The notes below the pieces were generated by a model. It saw only the letters and a program-made list of their open reading frames with translations. It was not told the DNA's origin and did no database searches. Shown here piece by piece: positions 59,281-64,000 of a stretch of DNA of 64,000 bases (position 1 is its first letter; each line of letters starts with the position of its first letter). The stretch lies in NCBI GenBank assembly GCA_964537035.1, contig CAZIAK010000017.1:1-64000 (forward strand), written 5' to 3'. This DNA is from CAZIAK01 sp964537035 (GTDB lineage Bacteria; Planctomycetota; B15-G4). Both the position numbers and the translations under genes were made by a program.

Positions 59281-61419
59281 TCAGCTGACGGCACCGTGGG
59301 CCGGCGCGCCTGGCTCGTCATCGTTGAAGTAGATCAGGTCGGCGTCGGAGAGGCCGGCGATCATCTTGCCGTATGCGGCGGCCCTCATGCGCTGGCGAAT
59401 GAAAAGGAGCAGCAGGGCCAGCAACAGCAGCAGGCCCAGGAGGCTGCCGATGGTGACGATGCCGAGGGCCGGAGACATGGCCAGATCGACCTGGGCCCGA
59501 GTGCGGGAGTCTCCGCTGGCCATCTCAGCCACCACCGTGCCGAGCTCGCCGCCGAACGGCGGAATGCCCGCCTTGGACACGGTGACCGTGAGCACCCGGC
59601 TGGCGCCGTCAGCAAAGGCGATGGGACGGCTGTCTGAGAGGGGGCTGCCGTCGAGGGACAAGCTGGCTGAGACCGAGCCGTCGGCGCTGGCGCTGCCATA
59701 GGCGGCGCTGGGCTCGAAGCGCAGCACCACCGGTACCTCGCCGCCGCTGCCATGGAGATCGACTTTGACCTGCAGAGTGGCCTGGGAGGTCACGCTGCCC
59801 GAGACCCACTCCGGGCCAAAGGTCAGCGACGACCCACCCGCCCTGTCGGCGAAGGCCACATCGTCGTCGGCTGTGGCGAAGGTCATGGTCAGCGCGGGGG
59901 TGGCGAACTCGAGGCTGGCCTGACCTGATGTGCTGTCCGTCCAATCGAAACCGCCCTGGGCTGTCTTGAGCAGGGCGGCCTCGACGGCCCAACCGAACGG
60001 CTGGCTGCCCTTGGTGGTGGTGTTGTGGGTGTAGCTGGCGGTGTGCGTCTCATCAGCTGCTGGCGTCCACTGATCTTCGGCGCCAGCACCACCCGGCGCG
60101 GTCCAGGTGGCGGTGACCTTGCCGTCTTCGAGCAGGTGGGTGTCGTTGATCAGGCCGCCGCCCACGTTGTCCCGCAGGCGCACCTCGAGGTCGAACTGGG
60201 TGCCCACGGGCAGCACCGTGTTGTTCGCCGGACCCTGGGCCAGCACATCGATGTCGAGCTTGAAGCGCAGAGAGGCCGAGAGGTTGAGGGGGGGAGTTCC
60301 CGGGTTGGGAGTGACCGAGAGCTCGATCAATCCGGCGCTGGGCTGGGCCAGATCGACGCTGCGGCTGAACTGGTCGGTGCCGTGGGCAGCGTAGAAGCCT
60401 GGGGCTGAGTCACCGTCAACATAGGCCAGCTCAACGGTGAAGTCGCCGTGGTCGGCCAGCAGCGAGAGCCGGGCCCAGTCGGTGCCCTGATAGACGCGGA
60501 AGCGCTGTGTGGGCGCTCCGGTGAGTTCGTGTGTGATCACGCCGTCCCCGTCGGCGAGGGGCGGGAAGGGCGCCTGGGCCAGCAGGCTCTCCACCACCGA
60601 ACGGGCGTTGGTGCCGTCGAGAGTCAGCAGCTGCTGGTCGGTCAGGCTGGCCAGCAGGTCGACGCTCTGGCCATTGGCCATGGCCTGGACCCGCTGACCC
60701 CTCTTGGCCGGGTCGGCGTGGGCGTTGACGTCCACGACGCTGACCACCACGTGCTGGCCAAACCCTGCAGCCTGGGCTGGAAACCCTTCGACCAGCAGGG
60801 CGGCGGCCGCTGCTCTGATCTCTGGGCGGTCGGCCTCATCGTAGGGCAGCCCGGTCATCTCTTCGGTACGGGTGCGGATGGCCTCGGTGACCCACTCGTC
60901 GTCGCCCACCGGGCTCACCGGGTCGATCTCGCCATGGGTCAGCAGCACCAGCCACAGGGGGCGGCTCGGGTCGCCACGGCCTTCGAGCATCTGGGACAGG
61001 TGCTTCTCGACGGCGGTGTTGAGCGGCAGGCAGGCTTCGGTGCTGCCCAGTGAGGAGAGCGAGCTGTGCACCGTCGAGTCGAGAAAGGCGGAGACATCGC
61101 TCTGGTCGGCGGGCAGGGCGGTGAGGGGCAGGCTGACCCAGCCCCCGGGAGCGTCGGCGGCGTCGCCGGCCAGGCTCAGCACGCCCACCCGGGACGGGCC
61201 CAGGTCGCGCATGCCCTCGACCACACCATGGGCCACCTTGAGCCTGGCGGCGTCGGCAGTGTCCCAGTCGGCCACGATGCCTGACGTGTCGACCATGAAG
61301 ACGACGTCGACGCCCTGCTGAGCGCTGGTCACGGACGCACAGGCGAAGAAGAAGCAGCTGGCGATCAGCATGCGATACACAGACCGCGTGGTTCGCCTGT
61401 TCGCTCTGGGGTCAGTCAT
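59281..61419 (-). CDS. Exported vWA protein with C-terminal membrane anchor
   Basis: A 712-residue protein: signal peptide (MLIASCFFFACASVTSA), a von Willebrand A domain (about 40-240) starting VDVVFMVDTSGIVADWD, in which the MIDAS DxSxS reads DTSGI and so has lost its last Ser, then several Ig-like beta domains. A single membrane helix (LGIVTIGSLLGLLLLLALLLLF) precedes a 35-residue cytoplasmic tail. The domain faces outward and may bind a partner weakly or without metal. Its start overlaps the stop of the preceding vWA lipoprotein gene by one base. Confidence 0.82.
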   Translation of the reverse strand: MTDPRANRRTTRSVYRMLIASCFFFACASVTSAQQGVDVVFMVDTSGIVADWDTADAARLKVAHGVVEGMRDLGPSRVGVLSLAGDAADAPGGWVSLPLTALPADQSDVSAFLDSTVHSSLSSLGSTEACLPLNTAVEKHLSQMLEGRGDPSRPLWLVLLTHGEIDPVSPVGDDEWVTEAIRTRTEEMTGLPYDEADRPEIRAAAAALLVEGFPAQAAGFGQHVVVSVVDVNAHADPAKRGQRVQAMANGQSVDLLASLTDQQLLTLDGTNARSVVESLLAQAPFPPLADGDGVITHELTGAPTQRFRVYQGTDWARLSLLADHGDFTVELAYVDGDSAPGFYAAHGTDQFSRSVDLAQPSAGLIELSVTPNPGTPPLNLSASLRFKLDIDVLAQGPANNTVLPVGTQFDLEVRLRDNVGGGLINDTHLLEDGKVTATWTAPGGAGAEDQWTPAADETHTASYTHNTTTKGSQPFGWAVEAALLKTAQGGFDWTDSTSGQASLEFATPALTMTFATADDDVAFADRAGGSSLTFGPEWVSGSVTSQATLQVKVDLHGSGGEVPVVLRFEPSAAYGSASADGSVSASLSLDGSPLSDSRPIAFADGASRVLTVTVSKAGIPPFGGELGTVVAEMASGDSRTRAQVDLAMSPALGIVTIGSLLGLLLLLALLLLFIRQRMRAAAYGKMIAGLSDADLIYFNDDEPGAPAHGAVS

Positions 61420-63827
61420 CAGCTCTCCTCCACCACGACGGTGATGTTCAGTTCGGCGGTTTCCAGCACGTCCTTCTCACCGGGCTCGCGGAAGCGCAGC
61501 GTGACCGTGCCTTGGTATGTGCCGGCTGGCGGCAGGTTGCCCACGTTGACCTTCAGGCCCAGCAGCTGGTGAGCGCCGGGCTGCAGGGTCGACTTCTTGG
61601 GCTCCATGCGCAGATCGACCTTGGACAGGCGCAGGTCAGGGTTCTCGCCGTTGACCAGATGGGCCATGGCCGCGCTGAGATCGAGGGGCCCGTGGTGGGT
61701 CATGACCACGTCGATGCCCCCGGGGAACTCAACCCAGCCCTCGCCGTCGGCGGACGTGGCGGAGTCGATGGTGAGGGTCTCGGGCGCCACGGCCTCGACC
61801 GTGGGCTTGGAGCCGCCTACGTCGAAGCCAACAGTGATGGCGGGGGCGGGGTTCAAGCCAGAGGCCTCGAGCTTCGGCCGGAAGGTCGCTTCGTAGCGGC
61901 CGGCCGGAGTCAGCGCCGGGACAGCCACGGCCAGGACCAACTCGTCGGTGATCGACTGGGGCCAGGACACCTCGAGCTCAGTGAGGCTGCCGTCGACCGG
62001 CTTGGCGGCGACCACAGACATCTTGCTGCCAGGCACGGCCATGTCCACGGGCAAGGTCACCGTGCCGGCAAACCCGGGAGCCACCGAAGCAGGCTGGGCG
62101 GCTCCGACCGAGACGGAGTGCACGGCCAAGTCGAGGGCGATCGACGTGTCGGTGACCGGGAAATCTCTGTACTCGCCGTCCGTGAAGCGACCGCTTACCA
62201 GCAATGCGCCACCGTGCCGACCGGCTCCGGGGTTGGCGTTCGCCTGGGCGATGTTCACGGTGGTCGAGGCACCTGCCTTCAGCGTCACGGGCCCGGGGGC
62301 GTTCACCAGCCCGCCGGACACGGCGAACTCGTAGCGCACGTCGTAGCGGGAGGTGTTCTCCAGGGTCAGGCTGCGCTCGAAGGCCACGGGCGTGTGGGCC
62401 CAGAAGACGCCGAGCGAGAGGGTCTGGTCGCCAGTGTCACCGCTCAGGTCGTCGCCGCTGAACTTCACCGGCAGGGGTGGCGGGACGTCCTTGGGCTGGA
62501 TGCGCAGGCTGGTCTCTTTGGTGTGGGTCCAGCCGTCGTCGGAGAGGCTGATCTCGAAGCGCGCGGTCTGCAGCTCGTCCGAGTCGTCGTCACCCTTGTT
62601 CAGCTGGGCCACAAACTCCGAGCCGCGGAAGATGACCAGATCGCCCTGCTGTTCGCCCCGCAGGGTGACGCTGGGGCCAGCGGTCTCGCCAGCCCAGCGC
62701 TGCACGGTCACGGTGGTGGTGTCGGCCGCGTACTTGGCCTGATCGACCGTGCCGCAGCTGGCTTCGAGGGCGTAGGGCACGTTGTCCCCTTCGAAGTACT
62801 CGGCTCCAGGGTTGTCGGGCAAGATACGGAAGGTGATGGGGACCTCGCTCAGCAGGACCACTTCGCCTTGGGAGGGGTCGAGGTTGCAGGTCCAGGTGCC
62901 GGACAGGTCTGAGTCGAACTGCATCACGTCGAACGTGGCCGAAGCGCTCGGCGGCCGGCGGTAGACGTTGGAGGATGGTGAGGCCGGGGCGCCGTCCTTG
63001 GCGATGGATCCGTCGAGGCTCGCGTTGGGGTGCCCTTCGTTCTTGATCAGCAGGTAGATCAGCCGCTTGGCCGACTGGCCCACCGTGATCTCGCGATAGT
63101 CGGCGTCGTAGGTGAAGAGGTTGTAGAAGTCGCCCAAGATCTTGAGGTAGGCGTCGACCAGACCGCTGGCCTGCCGGGCCTTGTAGCTGTTGCCACCGGA
63201 GAGGTTGGCCATCTCCTGGAGCAGGCTCTCATCGGTGTCGCTGCCCAGGGCGATGGTGAAGATGCGGCGCTCGTCGTCACCGCCTTGCTGAGAGATCTCT
63301 CGGACACGGGGGTGCTCGCTCGTGGGCTCGTGCTTGCCGTCGGAGAGAAAGATCACCGCGGTCTGGCCCGTGGTCTTCAGGTAGGCCAGCTGGCGGGTGG
63401 ACTCTTGCAGGGCAGCGATGAAGTTGGTGCCGCCCGAGTTGCTCAGGGTCTCGATGGCCTGGCTGAACGTCTTCTGGGCCGGGAGCGAGGCCATGGAGTT
63501 CAGCGGGACGATCTTCTCGACCTCGTCGTTGAAGGCCACCAGGGCCAGATTGTCCTCGACGCTGGCCAGGGCCACGGCGAGCTGGGCACCCTCGCGATTG
63601 AAGCCTCGGGGATCGGCCTTGCGCATGCTGCCCGAGATGTCTGACACGATGGCCAGATTGAAGCCGTCGGGGTTGTAGGCCGGCTCTTCTTCAGCGGGCT
63701 GGGGCGCCGTTGCGGGGGAGCTGGCGCCCGGACCGGCCGGAGTGGACTGGCACCCTGCCGAGACCAGGAGGCCGAGCACAACCGACACATTCAGGACGCT
63801 CGCAACGAGCCGTCTCAACTCAAGCAT
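61419..63827 (-). CDS. vWA lipoprotein with Ig-like domains
   Basis: An 802-residue lipoprotein: signal peptide with lipobox VSAGC, a Pro/Ala linker, then a vWA domain (about 55-250) with a complete MIDAS, AIVSDISGSMRK, the distal Thr in SNSGGTNFIAAL and VIFLSDGKHEPTSE. Five or so Ig-like beta modules make up the rest (FERSLTLENTSRYDVRYEFAV, GRYEATFRPKLEAS). It is exported and probably metal-dependent in ligand binding. It is the first gene of a six-gene minus-strand operon; GGAGG precedes the ATG and a TATACT box lies 26 bases upstream. Confidence 0.85.
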   Translation of the reverse strand: MLELRRLVASVLNVSVVLGLLVSAGCQSTPAGPGASSPATAPQPAEEEPAYNPDGFNLAIVSDISGSMRKADPRGFNREGAQLAVALASVEDNLALVAFNDEVEKIVPLNSMASLPAQKTFSQAIETLSNSGGTNFIAALQESTRQLAYLKTTGQTAVIFLSDGKHEPTSEHPRVREISQQGGDDERRIFTIALGSDTDESLLQEMANLSGGNSYKARQASGLVDAYLKILGDFYNLFTYDADYREITVGQSAKRLIYLLIKNEGHPNASLDGSIAKDGAPASPSSNVYRRPPSASATFDVMQFDSDLSGTWTCNLDPSQGEVVLLSEVPITFRILPDNPGAEYFEGDNVPYALEASCGTVDQAKYAADTTTVTVQRWAGETAGPSVTLRGEQQGDLVIFRGSEFVAQLNKGDDDSDELQTARFEISLSDDGWTHTKETSLRIQPKDVPPPLPVKFSGDDLSGDTGDQTLSLGVFWAHTPVAFERSLTLENTSRYDVRYEFAVSGGLVNAPGPVTLKAGASTTVNIAQANANPGAGRHGGALLVSGRFTDGEYRDFPVTDTSIALDLAVHSVSVGAAQPASVAPGFAGTVTLPVDMAVPGSKMSVVAAKPVDGSLTELEVSWPQSITDELVLAVAVPALTPAGRYEATFRPKLEASGLNPAPAITVGFDVGGSKPTVEAVAPETLTIDSATSADGEGWVEFPGGIDVVMTHHGPLDLSAAMAHLVNGENPDLRLSKVDLRMEPKKSTLQPGAHQLLGLKVNVGNLPPAGTYQGTVTLRFREPGEKDVLETAELNITVVVEES

Positions 63828-63852
63828 GAACCTACCCTCCGAAGGTCATCGG

Positions 63853-63858
63853 AGTATA
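63853..63858 (-). promoter_or_regulatory. -10 box TATACT of the vWA/GTPase operon
   Basis: TATACT on the minus strand, 25 bases before the ATG at 63827, with GGAGG (spaced eight bases) between them as ribosome site. No convincing -35 is visible. Confidence 0.5.
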
Positions 63859-63930
63859 GGAAACGACCCACGCAAGGTGCGACAGCTGCTAGCCGGCGTG
63901 CTCGGCGCGAGACACCTCAGGCACAGGCCG

Positions 63931-64000
63931 CTAGGGCCTCGGCGTGCCCTCGAAGATGATGTTCTTGGCTCCGCAGACCAGGCAGCGATCCGTGGTGCGA
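63931..64000 (-). CDS. C-terminal fragment, zinc-ribbon-like protein (cut by window edge)
   Basis: Only the last 22 codons are inside the window: RTTDRCLVCGAKNIIFEGTP then RP and stop. One CxxC pair is visible. The spacing is typical of a small zinc ribbon, but the fragment is too short to name a family. Its relation to the vWA operon downstream on the same strand (103-base gap) is open. Confidence 0.4.
   Translation of the reverse strand, partial: RTTDRCLVCGAKNIIFEGTPRP

Overview
This is a GC-rich bacterial window, about two-thirds G+C by eye, with one run of 100 N (9310-9409), so it comes from a draft or metagenome assembly. The gene content points to the Planctomycetota: a DUF1080 family secreted protein divergent from a PVC-type cytochrome c protein, sulfatase-like lipoproteins, SGNH hydrolases with DUF5989-like small proteins, many lipoproteins and a transmembrane Ser/Thr kinase. 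That assignment is inference from families; there is no rRNA or other marker gene here. I found no tRNA, rRNA, CRISPR array or insertion sequence.

Layout. 0-7.6 kb (minus strand, probably one transcript): RecD2 helicase, CutC, a family 2 glycosyltransferase, a ZnuA-like lipoprotein and a NatAB/YhaQP-type ABC exporter. 7.8-15 kb: an AAA/DUF4143 ATPase, an M14 peptidase broken by the assembly gap, an aldo/keto reductase, guanine deaminase and QueF. 15-24 kb: a lipoprotein, an ArsC/Spx-like selenoprotein, a YwqK-repeat/redoxin lipoprotein overlapping a Ser/Thr kinase, two small overlapping lipoproteins, a CHAD protein and the DUF1080 protein. 24-30 kb: cytochrome, a lipoprotein-type methyltransferase, an unknown protein and an AhpC-type peroxiredoxin whose peroxidatic cysteine codon is UGA. 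30-38.6 kb: SGNH hydrolases, small membrane proteins, a large membrane protein and two tandem sulfatase-like lipoproteins. 38.6-45.2 kb (minus): bifunctional HisB, an alpha/beta hydrolase, a GT-C-like membrane protein, a triple metal-binding-repeat protein and a beta-helix lipoprotein.

Two results stand out. First, two genes (15783-16124 and 29339-29944) are each interrupted by a single in-frame TGA exactly at the catalytic cysteine position, and both have a hairpin at the right distance for a bacterial SECIS element. Both are most likely selenoproteins. No selenocysteine machinery gene is in the window.

Second, 45.6-63.8 kb holds ten genes in two converging operons. The plus-strand operon encodes a pseudokinase, a dynamin-like GTPase, a divergent Hsp70 and a protein with a GrpE-like C-terminus. 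The minus-strand operon encodes a vWA lipoprotein, a membrane-anchored vWA protein, a formylglycine-generating-enzyme-like protein, a GTPase with six zinc ribbons, a GAP1-like partner and a coiled-coil protein. Between the two 3' ends lie two inverted copies of a structured element, each a perfect 27-bp stem with a conserved loop. The two stems differ at six positions, all compensated. I read this as a composite chaperone/GTPase surface-sensing or conflict system, not one I recognise as described.

Several genes have a TACAAT or TACACT box 6-9 bases before the start codon, which suggests leaderless transcription.
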